Shown piece by piece: positions 1-11,939 of a stretch of 64,000 nucleotides of DNA. This DNA is from Sindora glabra (taxonomy: Eukaryota; Streptophyta; Magnoliopsida; Fabales; Fabaceae): positions 61,051,809 to 61,115,808 of the forward strand of contig CM035236.1 in NCBI GenBank assembly GCA_020226215.1, in the 5' to 3' direction. The first letter of the stretch is position 1. Every line of letters starts with the position of its first letter. The notes beneath the pieces are model-generated. The model was not told the origin of the DNA, did not search any database, and worked only from the letters and a program-made list of their open reading frames with translations. The position numbers were made by a program, and so were the translations under genes.

Positions 1-430
1 CACCAAATTCAAGAAATTCCTTTTCAAGCCAAATGGTTCTAATTCTCATCAAATAAAGATGATGAAGAAGAATTCTAGTAGGGATGATGTTCTTACTTTG
101 ATTGGATGAAGAATTTGAAGAAGAGTATTACTTTTTGTTGCCAATCTTGAGGAGAAAATAAGGAGAAAACAGAAAGGAAGAGTCAAGAGAAAAGTTTTTT
201 TTGTGAAAATAAAAAATGAATTAGGGAGAGATAAAGAGGTCATAAAAGAATGAGGAATAGTGTTAAAGGCACTATTGAAAATGTTCCCTAAATTACCTTC
301 GTACTTACATACTCACCTATAATAACTTAATAGCCATTTTTCCTCATCCATTTCTCATTAAGTTTCCATTCCTTAACTTACTCAAACATTAATTATTATC
401 TTTATTAATAATTCATTCATAGTTATTAAT
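1..430 (-). repeat. LTR-like fragment of a gypsy element
   Basis: No gene is visible. The stretch has a purine-rich block around 60-240 followed by a C/T-rich block (about 300-370) with a 'catactcacctat' motif. The same order, with a closely similar 'catactcacgtattcacct' motif, occurs at 61,140-61,345 near the end of the gypsy LTR there. I infer a related but diverged LTR belonging to the gypsy remnant that follows. No LTR end (TG..CA) or target duplication could be fixed. Confidence 0.35.
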
Positions 431-530
431 AAAAAAAATTTTAATATACATACAAGTTCTATTTTAGGCAATAACATATAGGCTATTATAATTGTCTTCA
501 TTCTAAAATAAATTTTAATTTATTACATTT

Positions 531-803
531 TTAAAAAGCTATAACAACATCATAGTCCACTATGTCTAACAACACTAAGATTGTCGATATGACACACCCA
601 CAAATAGCTACTAAACATTTTCTAACCACATGGATAGCCATCATAGTTTTATCTATAGGTGTCATCACCGTCAATGGTGATTTTAGAACATCACAAAAGT
701 TTTCCAATAGAGGGATAAATCTTTCTAAAATAAAGGAATGGGTAGCACTAGAGACAAATAATACTTTAACAAGAATATTATCTATAGTAGGAGTACTTAT
801 CAC
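531..803 (-). pseudogene. Ty3/gypsy aspartic protease fragment
   Basis: A 90-residue open frame reads as the retropepsin part of a gypsy gag-pol polyprotein, the enzyme that cleaves the polyprotein inside the virus-like particle. It has the 'ATHSFI' motif near residues 19-24, 'SPLTV.TP' near 43-50 and 'LDIVDYDV' near its end. The same 'DIVDYDVILG' signature recurs in the gypsy remnants at 34.8 kb and 58.05 kb. The catalytic D-S/T-G just before ATHSF reads 'VSS', so the active-site Asp and Gly are lost. The gag remnant lies immediately upstream (higher coordinates). RT and integrase, which should follow, are absent, since the next few hundred bases run into LTR-like sequence. It is dead and probably internally deleted. 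Confidence 0.6.
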
Positions 804-939
804 TATTGCATTAGATGCTTAGGTTTCCTATCAAATTAAGGTGAAAACTCTTGATTGGTTGGGTCTTATATTCTTCTTATAACTTCCTCCCTTTCTACTT
901 TTCCCTATAGTAGCTTGTTTTCCCACCAGAGTAGAAAAG

Positions 940-1367
940 TAAATCTCAAATGTGCCTCTTTAAAGAGAGGAGAAGTTAGCCTTAAAGCTAAAAAGGTTCC
1001 TTATGCATTCTTTTGCCTTGTGGCCTACTTAGTCATATTAGTAACACACTAGATTGCATCATCCATGCAACCCATAATGCTTATTGTTGCATTGCATGCA
1101 CTAAGGTGGTTACCCATGAAAATTGCTTTAGCTTTACGAAGCTTCATTTTTTATAATTGGGATTAGTTTTTAGGAAATGTTGTTGATTCACCATAATCCT
1201 TTCCATGGTTAATGTATTTGAAGGATTCCTTAGATTAATAGCCCTATAGCCAACCTACTTCCCTTATTTATAGTTGTAATTTGTGGCAGCATTCCCCTCA
1301 GTGATTGAATAAAACTAGGCCTTTTTGACCTATTTATCTTTTTATTTTTTATTTAAGCTTTATGCTT

Positions 1368-1399
<32 letters not shown>

Positions 1400-1830
1400 A
1401 AACCAAACTCAAAATGAAGAGCTTGATCTAAAACTTAATGGTAAGTATTGTCTTAGCCAACATTGGTATGATTATAATAATAATAATTGTTAAGCCTATG
1501 GAAAAGTCTCTCCACTTTAGCTTTTTTAGTAGGTACCACGTATCATACGTATTAGGACAATCTGTTGAATTAATTATCATATTCACTTATGTTGAGGCTT
1601 TACTATTTCAAATTCTTAAATTCGTGGGCCCTAACTTGTCTTATACTTAATGGTAAGAAATGATTTATGAAGGTTCCTTGAAATACTACCCAAGTAAAGG
1701 GTAGGAAATTTGAATCTCACTAATCAATAGCATCCAAGAACTAATGATGAGCCACATTGTCTAATTGGTATCCCAATAGTTCCATTAGCAAAGGGTTTAA
1801 GGCATTTAGGCATATTCCTACAGCACTTAA
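940..1830 (-). pseudogene. Ty3/gypsy gag remnant with degenerate zinc knuckle
   Basis: On the minus strand, 1,560-1,790 translates as a gypsy gag core: 'LLGYQLDNVAHH', then 'FLPFTWVVFQGTFINHFLPL' and 'SIRQVRAHEFKNLK', interrupted by stops. These match the capsid-like region of plant gypsy gag (a W-x-x-F...F-x-x-x-FLP pattern). Further downstream, at 1,005-1,037, a degenerate CCHC knuckle reads Y-D-stop-V-G-H-K-A-K-E-C; the first Cys is Tyr and the second is a stop. It precedes the protease fragment in the normal gag-pro order. It is non-functional, and its upstream limit (LTR/PBS) was not found. Confidence 0.55.
1375..1398. repeat. (TC)12 microsatellite
   Basis: Uninterrupted TC dinucleotide run inside the decayed gag region, preceded by an impure pyrimidine tract. 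Confidence 0.9.
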
Positions 1831-2099
1831 TTTAAGTTAGAAATTGGTATGAGTTCAAAAAAAAAATTAACTCTCACATAATGAAGGGGTTTCAATTTTA
1901 GAAATTTATGAATATTGTGGAGTCAATTCTTAAGGCTTTCCTTAGGTAGAATCCTATCCTTCCCTTGTTATTTTCTTTATGCATCTAGGTTATCTTAATC
2001 ACATTGTTTGCAATCCCTATTAGGTTAAGATTTTATGTAATTTGAATCATAATTCGCTAAAGAGGTTTATAGCTTCTAAGAAATTGGTAGCCCAAGATG

Positions 2100-2920
2100 G
2101 AATGGTTTAATCATTCCCACTCCTTCCTTGGTTACAACCTAATTTTATAAACTAATGAACTCTATAGGCCTAATTTTATAACCCAATTTTACACTCTTTC
2201 TTTTTTCCAACCTTATTTTTCTTTTTTTTCACTTTTGTATTTTTTTATTTTTTACTTTCTTTTCATTTTTTATTTTTTTTATTTCAACCAACATTTGAAC
2301 TTGAATTTGATAAATTCTTTAACAATATTTGCACTCACACATCCCCATAATTATTTAAGAGCCTATCTTACAAAATTCAAATACTCTATTAATCCTAAGA
2401 TTAGGTAAAGATGCTTATTTTTTATTGGAAAAATATTCATAGGTTAATTAACAAAGAAAAGGTAATTAAACTCAAGAAGGTTCAATAAAGGTAAAAATTC
2501 AAAGTTGCTTATTTAGTTCTAACTTAAATAAAGAAAGAATGCCTTTATCATTTTTATGTATACATGTATAAAATATAATCTCAAAAAAAAAAAATTAAAA
2601 CAGGTTTTAGAGAAACAAATCGTGGAAGAACATCACACAAATCTCACAAAAGGAAGTCATGTTATCACAATTCAATCCGCCAATTCTAAATCTATTACTA
2701 CATTAATCAATTTCAAGAAGTAAAATTATTTATTCAATCATATTATGAATCCTATCCAATTTCAATTGAATCTTACTCTTGCAAAATGCAAAATCTCCAT
2801 CAATAAAAAGCAATTAAAATGACTTAAAAAGATCTAAAATTAAGTGAAAACACGCCTTTTTTTGTAAATTTTAAAATTTTTTGGTCTTTCTAAAAGCATT
2901 AAATAAATATAAAAAATATA
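2100..2920. other. AT-rich DNA with no gene seen
   Basis: Very AT-rich stretch with T-rich runs at 2,205-2,285 and an A-run at 2,582-2,597. No open frame, RNA gene or clear repeat was recognised. It could include LTR sequence of the flanking gypsy remnants, but I could not match it to either. Confidence 0.4.
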
Positions 2921-2929
2921 AAATAAATC

Positions 2930-2975
2930 CTAGGAGTTTCTCCCCCACACTTTAAATTTTATATTGTCCTCAATA
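2930..2975 (-). other. G-rich motif after gypsy pro; possible PPT region
   Basis: On the minus strand this reads 'gaggacaatataaaa...agtgtgggggagaaac'. A GAGGACAA followed by AGTGTGGGGG is commonly seen in the 3' internal part of Athila-type gypsy elements. It lies only about 0.5 kb after the protease remnant, which suggests that RT, RNase H and integrase were deleted. This is inference from motif resemblance. Confidence 0.35.
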
Positions 2976-3479
2976 TAAAGTATCAATATAAAGCATATCA
3001 ACATTAAGAGAGATAAAGGATAAGTAAATTAAAAGAAAATGGTAAGAGAAAACAAATTTAAAAAGCTTAGATTATCTCACAAGAAGCACTTTTCTTTAAT
3101 GCATTTGACTAGATATTGCTTTTGTTTTCAATCAGGGATCTATATGATGATTGACTACCTCCATTGTTTCTAAATTGCCAACTTTCATATCATCCATTAA
3201 AGAATTCTTTTGATAATTAGGATCATCCAGCATAATTTCTCCTATTGCTATTCTCAAATCACTTTTTCTTGAATCTTCAAAATCATCCTATATAATAAAT
3301 TTAAGATGATTAGTAAAATAACTAGAATGATAAAGAAGAAAGCATTCTTGCTCCTTTTAAAACCTCAAATTTCTTAGGATCAACAAATGGAACTAAGTTA
3401 CTGGTAGAAACCACTTTTGTAAATTTCATTTCTCCATTATCATCAAATTTTTCACATTTTGAAAAAAATATTATTCTTG

Positions 3480-4115
3480 TCACTTATAAATGTTGAAATC
3501 TCGATACTTATGGCACATTTAATATCATTATCATAATAAAGGCACTCATGGCCATCAATATAATCTATAAATTCAAAAATTTTAAGAATTCAATAAGTAT
3601 GTCATCATGAATATCATCAACATGTATATCACAATCAACAAATTAGAATTAATAATGTCAAACTAGAATAAAAAATAACAACATAAAAAAATTAGAATAA
3701 GAACTATCATAAAACAAAGGCTTAAAAATATGAAGGTAAGACATAAAAATTATCATATATAGCCTTAGAAATGTTGAATTTGGCTGTAACTCCATCAAAC
3801 TCTATGATTAATATTCCATCTCAAAATTAATTATGGTTTTTGCTACTTTGAGAAAAGGCCGGCTAAGAATGATTAGAGAAAGAGCCTTGAATGTTTCATT
3901 TTCCATCTTTAAGATATAAAAATCTACGAGAAAAATGAGTCTATCAACCTATACTAAAATATCTTGAAGAACACCTAAGGGGTAAATGTTAGATCCATTT
4001 GCTAATTAAACCATCACCTTTTTTTCAAAGGACCTAAATTTCAAGGCATTAAATGCAAAAAAAAGCATGACATTAATTGAAGCTCTTAAGTCAACATAGT
4101 ATACTTAATTTTGGT
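3480..4115 (-). pseudogene. Athila-like gypsy protease remnant
   Basis: Minus-strand translation gives 'VDLRASINVMLF' (family consensus D-L/S-G-A-S-x-N-V/L-M), then 'NGSNIYPLGVLQDILV', 'LIFLVDFYILKME' and 'LIILSRPFLKVAKTIIN'. This is the order typical of the retropepsin and linker of Athila-type Ty3/gypsy polyproteins. Stops interrupt it at least three times. The active-site Asp is visible, but the Gly is replaced by Arg. It follows the gag remnant in the same orientation. No RT or integrase follows. Confidence 0.6.
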
Positions 4116-4299
4116 TTTCCTTATAACACATGGAATGGTAAATGTGCCTAGATTATTGCATTTTCTTAGTAATTTTCTTTAAATGATGGTAGATACATTC
4201 CCCCACTTACTTTCTCATTATCCTTTAATTTTCTATTATTAATACATAATTTTTTTAGAAAGTTAGTATACCTTATAATCTATTTTATCAAATCTAGCA

Positions 4300-5870
4300 A
4301 AAGTATGTTAAATTCTACTTTGGTAAGGGAATCAAAAATCTATTTCTTATCCACAATTTTCCTTTTTGGAAAAAATCTTCTTGGAAAAGGAAAGGGGATG
4401 AAAAAATTAGTGGAAGGTATAGGTTTAAGGAAAGATTGTACCTCACTTGCATCATGAATTTTCTCTTTTTTGGTTGCTTTTTGTTGTTATCTTCTAGTTT
4501 ATGGCTTGCTTCTAGATTTGAAGATGAAAGCGCATCAACTTGCCTACCACTCCTAAGTATTAGGACATTCATAACTTCTTTGCCTCTTATATTGCTAGAA
4601 GAAGGTTATTTTGAACCTTGTCTTTTAAGTTCACTCATGGTAAAGGATAATTGGCAAATTTAAGTTTACAAATTAGTGATTATAAATTTTGTTGTTTGCC
4701 AAAATTACAAGTTATTTGTAGCTATTTGTTTAACTAATTCTTTAAAAGATGGTTGAGAAGAAGTGAAATTACATTTAGTTTTGAAATAGGATTGGGTAGC
4801 ATTCTATTATATGCAAAAGGATATTGAACTTGGCCAAAATTGCTACCATATTTGGAATTTTCATTATATCTCTAACTAGGGTATTAAGGTTGTTACTGGT
4901 ATTGGTATTGATTATGCTATTGTTGCTAATATAGTGGTTGACTAGGGAAAATGGTTATTGCATATGCTTGAGGTTAATAATCATCATTTTGTAGTGTAAG
5001 GCAAAAATCAACAAGATAAGTTGAACAAGAACATATTCCATAAAGTCTAGCAGAAGAAGGAGGAGCTTGGGTTTGTTATTGTCTCACTGTCATTTGTCTT
5101 ACTAGAAAAGTTAATTCATCTAATATGTTCTCCAATCTTTGTTGATTTGAATAAGAGAAATTCATCTTATTCATTCCTTTAGAAGTCCTTATAATTTTAG
5201 TGTCAAATTATTAGAAGTTTGCTACTGTGTTAGCTATTGAATCTCTATTTACCATAGGAGTTTTATCCATTAATGCTCCACCACTTGTAGCATCAATCAT
5301 ACTTTTATCCATAAGAAAAAGTCCTTCATAGAAACATCTAGGTTAAAAGTTGCTCACCCATTTGGTGGAGTGGATAGCTTGAACATAACTTCTTAAATCT
5401 CTTTCAATATTTATATAATGTCTTACTATTCAATTACCTAATGCCATATATTTCCTTCCTAATTGCAACAGCTCTTGAAAAAGGGAAGAACTTCTATAGG
5501 AACAGCTACTTCATATCATTCCAGCAAGTGACGAAACATGGTTGTAGGTAGTATAGTCAATCTTAGTTATATTAGCAAGTGAGAAAGGAAATGCCCTCAA
5601 TTTGATGTGGTATTTGAAAATGCCATGAGACTCCATGGTTAAGTATATCACATGGAACTCCTTTAAGTGCTTATAAAGGTCCTTACTTGCAAGATCATGA
5701 AATTGAGGGTGAAAATGTATCAAATTAGATTTAAGCTTAGAGTTAACATCAAGTTTATGATATTGGATGCCTAAAGATTAGTCAGTAACATCAAGGGCAG
5801 TCAATTCCTTCAATTTCCTATTATTTGCCATATTATCTAAATTATTAAAAGGATTAGAATAGAGGTAGGG
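4300..5870 (-). pseudogene. Athila-like gypsy gag remnant
   Basis: Several pieces of a plant gypsy gag are readable on the minus strand in the correct order. 'DLYKHLKEFHVIYLTMESHG' and 'LRAFPFSLANITK' lie at about 5,550-5,720. 'FYEGLFLMDKSMIDATSGGA' and 'LMDKTP' lie at about 5,250-5,330. 'VLILRSGRQV' lies near 4,540-4,570, just upstream of a Lys-rich patch. These are hallmark blocks of Athila-group gag (the 'LRSG.' block ends gag before protease). Frameshifts and stops separate the blocks. Gag is the structural capsid/nucleocapsid protein; here it is non-functional. The PBS lies about 1 kb upstream and the protease remnant directly downstream, so the element is oriented right to left. Confidence 0.65.
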
Positions 5871-6307
5871 ATGCTACAAGTATTTATATTTAAAATCTTA
5901 CAAATAAAATGAAAAGTCTATCAATTTCAAAATCAAATTCTATAATTCACTACTAGTTCTCCTAGTCTTACACCACATTACACTAGACTAGATAAGATAA
6001 ACCATAGAAACACTAAAACACTAGTGCAAAATGAAATCACTTAAAACACATCTAATTAACTTCTATAGACATTTTTAAAAATTATAGGACTACCACAAAA
6101 TGAAAGCTATGATCATGCAAAATATGAAAATGCAATAAAAAAAATCTTAAAAAAATTGTTCAAAATAATGGAATTTGACAAAAAATTAGGGAACCTAAAA
6201 AATTGCAAGACAATGTGAGCCTTGATTAGAAAAATATTTTCTAACACCATAAAGTTTTTCAACTTAATTGGAACTAGTCATTTTGATACCTATTCAGGGG
6301 GTATGAG

Positions 6308-6826
6308 GCAAAATGTATGCTACTTGTTTTGATAGGCCAAAAACCTCTGCTAAAGTGTAAAATAAAGTAATATATGATAGAAAAGGATGAAATGAAATGG
6401 AAGAACATGTAGTAGTAAAAGAATGCAAGAAAATGGTAAAAAATAATAGATACTATAAAATGCAAGGAAACACTAATAGATACAAAAATTGACCAGAATG
6501 CTTGAACACTTTTGAAAATCATAGCTAGTGAAAAATAAGAAAGGATGAATTCAAGTGGATCCTTTGCAAAATGTATGTAGCTTGTTTTGATAGGGCCAAA
6601 AACCTCTGTTAAAGTGTAAAATGAAGTAATATATGATAGAAAAGAATAAAATGAAGAGGAAGAATATGTAATAGTAAAAGAATGCAAGAAAATGTAAAAA
6701 AAAGTAATAGATACCATAAAATGCAAGGAAACACTAACAAATACAAAAATTAACTAGAATGCTTAAACATTTATGAAAATCATAGCTAGTAAAAAAATGA
6801 GAAGGGATGAATTCAAGTGGATCCCT
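6308..6826. repeat. 258-bp direct tandem duplication in gypsy leader
   Basis: Two adjacent copies begin 'gcaaaatgtatg' at 6,308 and 6,566 and end with 'gaattcaagtggatcc' near 6,565 and 6,824. They differ by scattered substitutions and small indels. The second copy runs straight into the PBS, so the repeated unit is the 5' leader between PBS and gag. A 150-codon open frame spans both copies but looks accidental: it is low in complexity and rich in Phe, Ser, Tyr and Ile. Confidence 0.8.
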
Positions 6827-6839
6827 GGCAACGGCATCA
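6823..6839 (-). other. Primer-binding site of Athila-like element
   Basis: The minus strand reads TGATGCCGTTGCCAGGG. It differs at three of 17 positions from TGGCGCCGTTGCCGGGG, the PBS of many plant gypsy (Athila/Tat) elements, usually assigned to tRNA-Asp. The preceding minus-strand bases 'atcaaaattt' are also typical of the LTR end in that group. Confidence 0.65.
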
Positions 6840-9071
6840 AAATTTTGATATGGGTCATAACACACTAAAATTAGATATTATTAGTTTGCTAAAAAGTTTT
6901 ATAGTGAGAGTGACAAACTAGGTCCAACCCTTGGTGATCCACTTGATATATCTTTTCTTAATGATTCTTTCTTAATAATTTACTAACAATGATTACACAA
7001 TCATTTAAAATTTTTATGTAATGAAAATAAAAAGAAGAAAAGCAAACAAAAATGAAATGAAATTCAAACAGAATGCACATAAAATGTAGGAAAAATTTAA
7101 ATAGTATGCAAAATAGAATAAACATGGAACCAAATTAAAGGGTTTTAATTCGAAATTAAAATAAAAACACTAAATGCATAATAGAATAAACATAGAACAA
7201 AATTAAAGAGTTTTAATTCGAAATTAAAATAAAAACACTAAACATAGTAAAGTACAAAAGTAAAAAAAAGAAAATTAATATAGCAAAATAGTTGGTCAAG
7301 AATTTAAGAGCTTTTAGTTTAAATTAATCATAGATTACAAAATCTTTGACCATTCCAATTGATTTTTCAACTTAGAATTATCGAAAACCTTTGTAATATT
7401 TCATAAATCCTATGCTAAATGGCCATTTAGGATTTGATCAACTAAGATTAATAGAATTAAGTAATTGCTTTAAACTGCAAAGTTAGATCGAAGTTAATTT
7501 AAAAATTGAATTTAACTAAATTGAGGGATTAAATCAGAAACCTCTAATTTAATCCTTAATCTTTTGTCCTTATATGAAAAATCATTATTAACTAATGATA
7601 ATTCAACAAAAAAAATAGATAAAGATTAGAAATCACAAGAATAAACATAAATTATACTAAGTTAACATTCAATACATGCAATTTCAAGCAATCAACATAA
7701 AGAATAATGGAAAGATGCAAATCAATTAGAAAAGATCAATATTACAAGACATGATCTCATAATCCAAATAGAGATAAGCCTCAGAATCCTTGAATCAATT
7801 AGAAATTTAGCTTTCCATGGTTGAAAAAGAAGAAACTTGAAAAAGAGAGAAAGTTATCTTTGTTGAATTATGCATGAGTAAAAGTTGTTCTTGTCTTTAG
7901 AGGCACAAAACCTTATATCTACCTTACTAACCTTTAGAAACCTAATGGACCTAAATCGTATGCCTTTTAAGTTTACAAAGAATAGGGCCTTGCTAATTTT
8001 AGAAGCTTATAACTTATTTTACAAAATAATGTATTATAAGAGTTATAGTAGTGAAAATATGCAAGTCTAACTTCTACCCAATATAAGACTACTAAATTTA
8101 CATAGTTTTCCTAAACTCTAAACACAAAAATTGTAAGGTTAGGTCTTGGGAAATTTGAGGATTGGTTTCATCTTGATTGGACCTCTAGAGCTCAACATAT
8201 GGCTAAAAAATTGAAATTGGCTTAACTAGAACAAAAATAGGGCTTCAATTTCTCAGTTAAATTAGAACTCTTAAATGTTTAAATTGGCTTTGATCAAAAC
8301 ATAAAACTTGTAAAGCTTTTTTTAAGTTTTTCAATAATATAAAGTTCACCCTAATCCAATATCCAAAGCTTAAGATATAGTCAAAAACCTAAAATAATGT
8401 AAAAACCCACATTAACTGAATAATTCCAAATCATTGTAAAACTAACCCCAAATTACATAACAAGCCCAATTTTATAAAATTAAGCATATGCACCACACTA
8501 AGAAACATAAAATATGAGGAAATAATATAGATAAAATTTTGTACAGCAAAGTCAAAATATGAGATGAGTTAAGTTAATATGAGATCAATTTACATGAAAA
8601 ACTAGAAAAAAAAAGCAGTTACCTATAGGCTAGCTCGTTATTGCACAAACTCCCAACCATGTGGGCAACTTGTTTAAGCCTATACTCAAAATGAAGGTCA
8701 AAATATCAAGCCTAACTTGCCCTTTAACCACGAGTTCTTGAAAACCTGGTAAACCTAAAGCTAATTTTATATGTTTACTCATAACCATAGCTTAAAAGAA
8801 AATTTTCAAAGTGTTATCCCAAAAGTGTCTAGGGCTCTAACATGTAAAAGGAAATAAATTACAAGTAAAATATATTATATCAATATAAATGATGAAAATA
8901 ATATATTTAATTTAATGGTGATTAAAGAATATAAAAATACACAAAATATAGACTATCAACTCAAAACAATAGCTAATATACATATGCCTAACTTAGCTAT
9001 ACTTCACATATAATCAACTAGTACTTATAGGAAAAGCTTTTTAACCATCTACATGCATTATAGTTAACTCT
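6840..9071 (-). repeat. Probable 5' LTR region of the Athila-like element
   Basis: By position (directly upstream of the PBS on the minus strand) this stretch should hold the 5' LTR. It has no convincing gene; the 61-codon frame at 7,885 looks random. The LTR's outer end and a matching 3' LTR were not found. The stretch ends at the truncated copia LTR, so the copia insertion or a deletion may have removed part of it. Confidence 0.35.
7113..7248. repeat. 68-bp tandem duplication
   Basis: Units beginning 'atagaataaacat' at 7,113 and 7,181 are adjacent and nearly identical. Each contains 'gttttaattcgaaattaaaa'. They lie within the presumed LTR of the Athila-like element. Confidence 0.8.
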
Positions 9072-10078
9072 TGAAAACCCTAACTAATTGGGCTTTGTTC
9101 TATGTATAATTATAGGTTTATTATTAGGCCTTATAATTATAACATGAAAATTTTAAATATTAGGCCTAAATAATTTCGTTTATCAATTTCAAATCCACTA
9201 GGCTTTAAGTGTGCGACCTTATAGCCTCTTATTACATTGGCAATGATAATAAATTACATTAATGATCATAAATAATGAGCAATGTCTAGCAACATATCAT
9301 TGTTACTCAAGTAATGAAAAAGTCGGTGATTCAACTGAACTTTTATACGTGATCATCATCTATGTCCTTTTGTCCTAGACATCTAGATTGAGCACGAGAC
9401 ATAGACTGTGTTATTCTCGTATAGCCCAATTCAAAGGTTTCTTGATTCTTAAGTAAGCTGATTGAAGCAAATGTAATTAACAACCCATATCAATTCACTT
9501 GAGCATGGTCATGCATTTTCTCAACCTTACTTAATCAAGGGGCTCACAGATGTCACTCTTGTCATATAGGAGGGACAAATTTTATCTTGATCACACAAGT
9601 CCCTTCACATGATATGTGACATATCCAATAACTACCCTTGCATTCAATCAACAATAAATGACATAGAGTATTATCAAAATATGAAACTCACATATAGGAA
9701 ACCTTGGCAATCTCAGGTCAAAGGACTATATTAATAATGATCACTAAGAATCACTCATAACAATCACATAATGATCCATGTAGTGTTCTTAGGGTGGTCG
9801 GTCTAGTATACAAGTTCTCTAACTTGTACTCATGTATAGACTTAATATCTTATATAAGTCACCACATATACTAGTATTAACATATCAAAGCAACCTAATT
9901 CTTAATTATATATGACTAGGGACATTTAAGAATATAATTATTTTAAGGTTATTATCATAATTAAATATATTACGCGGATAATATATATGTAAATATGATA
10001 ATTGGAATTGCCATTAAAATAACACGATTCAAATTTATAATCATCAATATGATTAGTTTTAGGGCATATACACTAACA
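9072..10078 (-). repeat. Copia 3' LTR, truncated
   Basis: Aligns by eye along its length with 16,350-17,356. Shared blocks include 'cctaactaattgg', 'tttgttc.atgtataattat', 'gagcaatgtcta', 'cacttgagcatgg', 'ggtctagtatacaagttctc' and the end 'catatacactaaca'. Homology stops at 9,072, while the other LTR continues another roughly 365 bp to the PBS. The promoter-proximal/R-U5 part is therefore missing here. Confidence 0.8.
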
Positions 10079-10090
10079 ATCTCCCACTTG
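10079..10090 (-). other. Copia polypurine tract
   Basis: The minus strand reads CAAGTGGGAGAT immediately before the LTR start TGTTAG. This is the usual form of the plus-strand primer in many plant copia elements. Confidence 0.75.
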
Positions 10091-10152
10091 CACTAAAGCC
10101 AATCATCAATGTATCTAATACCTATAGATCTCATATGATTATCATACTTTTG

Positions 10153-10700
10153 TTATGCTAGGGCTTTTGTTATTGGATCGGCGACATTATCGTCGGTCAG
10201 TATTCTACATATCCTGATATCGTTTCTATCAACGATATCTCTTATGAGATGATAGCACCGGAGTATATGTTTGGATTTCTGATGAGATCTAGGTTCCTTG
10301 GCTTGCACAATGGCTCCATTATTGTCACAATAGAGTTTTATTGAGTCAGCAATGCTAGGAATAATTCCAAGTTCAATAATGAATTTCTTAATCCAAACAA
10401 CCTGCTGTGCACATCTGATGCTGCAATGTATTCAACTTTTATTGTAGAATCAACCACTATCCTTTGCTTTGAACTCTTCCAGATCACAGCACCACCATTA
10501 AGACAAAATACATAACCTGATTGCGACTTGAAATCATCTTTGTTAGTTTGAAAGCTAGCATCAATGTAACCACTTATAATAACTCTTCTTCACCTCCATA
10601 AATCAAGAATATGTCTTTAGTTCTTCTTAAGTACTTAAGAATATTCTTGACAATTGTCCAATAACTTTCACTAGGATCTGATTAGTATCTACTCATTATA
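10153..10700 (-). pseudogene. Copia RNase H domain (C-terminus of pol)
   Basis: Minus-strand translation ends with 'HLIRDIVDRNDIRICRI' then 'LTDDNVADPITKALA' and a stop at 10,153-10,155, the characteristic C-terminus of plant copia pol. Further upstream lie 'YIAAS' and 'SGAVIW'-like pieces of the RNase H fold, which removes RNA from the RNA:DNA hybrid. Stops and frameshifts lie between the pieces. PPT and LTR follow directly. Confidence 0.7.
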
Positions 10701-10871
10701 CTTAAAGCATACGAGACATTAGGACGAGTACATAACATGGCATACATGATAGACCTAATTGCATATGCATAAGGGATCTTATCATGCGCTATCTCTCACA
10801 CTCTATGGAAGGACATTGAGTTTTGAGAGACTTATACCATGTGACATCGACAAGAATCCTCTTTTAGAATC

Positions 10872-11660
10872 TTACATGCTAAACCTTTTTAACACCTTAT
10901 CGATGTATGTACTCTGACTTAGGCCAAGCAATTTTCTCGATCTATCTCTATAGATCTTGATACCTAATACATAGGATGTCTCACCTAAGTCTTTCATAGA
11001 AAAATAATTTCTTAACCAAGTTTTTACAGACTGCAGTGTAAGAATGTCATTTTCAATGAATAGTATGTCATTTACATACAACATTAGAAAGACTATTGTG
11101 CTCCTACTAAACTTTTTGTACATATAGGGTTCATTTTCATTCTTGATAAAACTAAATTCTTTGATTGTATCATCAAAATGAAGATTCCAATTCTGAGAAG
11201 CTTGCTTTAATCTATAAATGGATCGTTGCAACTTACAAACCTTTCCAACATTTTTAAGATTTAGAAAACCTTCAGGTTATGTCATGTACATATCCTTAAG
11301 AAGATTTCAATTAAAGAAAGTGATTTTGACATCCATTTGCTAGATCTCATAATCATAATATGTGGCTATAGCTAGAAGAATCTTGATGAATTTAAGCATG
11401 ACAATTGGAGAAAAAGTCTCATCATAGTCAATACCATGGATTTGTTTGAAATCCTTTGCAACTAATCGTCCCTTAAAGGTACACACATTACCATCCATGT
11501 TAGTTTTCTTTTTAAAAACCCATTTGCGCCCTATAGGTTTTACCCCTTTAGGTAGATCAACCAAGGTCCAAACTTGGTTTATATACATATAATCCATCTC
11601 TGATTTCATAACTTTAAGCCATTTCTCAGAATCTAGGCCCATCATGGCCTCTTGGTAGGT
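10872..11660 (-). pseudogene. Copia reverse transcriptase domain
   Basis: Two open pieces are read in order. The first (11,340-11,645) holds 'KWLKVMKSEMD', 'QVWTLVDLP', 'KWVFKKK' and 'FKGRLVAKDFKQIHGIDYDE', the N-terminal fingers of copia RT. The second (10,872-11,231) holds 'SIYRLKQASQNWN', the catalytic loop 'YVNDILF' and 'MKDLGETSYVLGIKI'. The normal loop is YVDDIL, so the first active-site Asp is Asn here. Between the pieces 'PEGFLNLKNVGKVCKL' is readable with stops. RT copies the element RNA into DNA; this copy should be inactive both from the broken frame and the D-to-N change. Confidence 0.85.
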
Positions 11661-11939
11661 TGTGGGCTCATCTTAATCTATGAGCAACACATCACCGTGA
11701 TGAGTCACGAGAAATCCATATCTCTTGAGCTCACGAAATATCTTACTAAACCTATGAGGGTTCTATATTGTATGAGCAAATTTTTCCACAACTGGTTATG
11801 GAACTGATTCAGGTTCCATCTCAAGTTCAATGTTCTCTTGTTGATCTTGAATTTCTTCAAGTTCTATTCTCCTCATGCTAATTTTTCTAGAGATAAATTC
11901 TCTTTCTAGAAAAATATCAGTTCAAGAAATAAACACTTT

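Noticed and set aside
6274..6726. 150-codon open frame on the minus strand
   Set aside because: It lies across the tandem-duplicated leader of the Athila-like element, is dominated by Phe, Ser, Tyr and Ile from AT-rich DNA, and repeats with the DNA duplication. No protein motif is seen.
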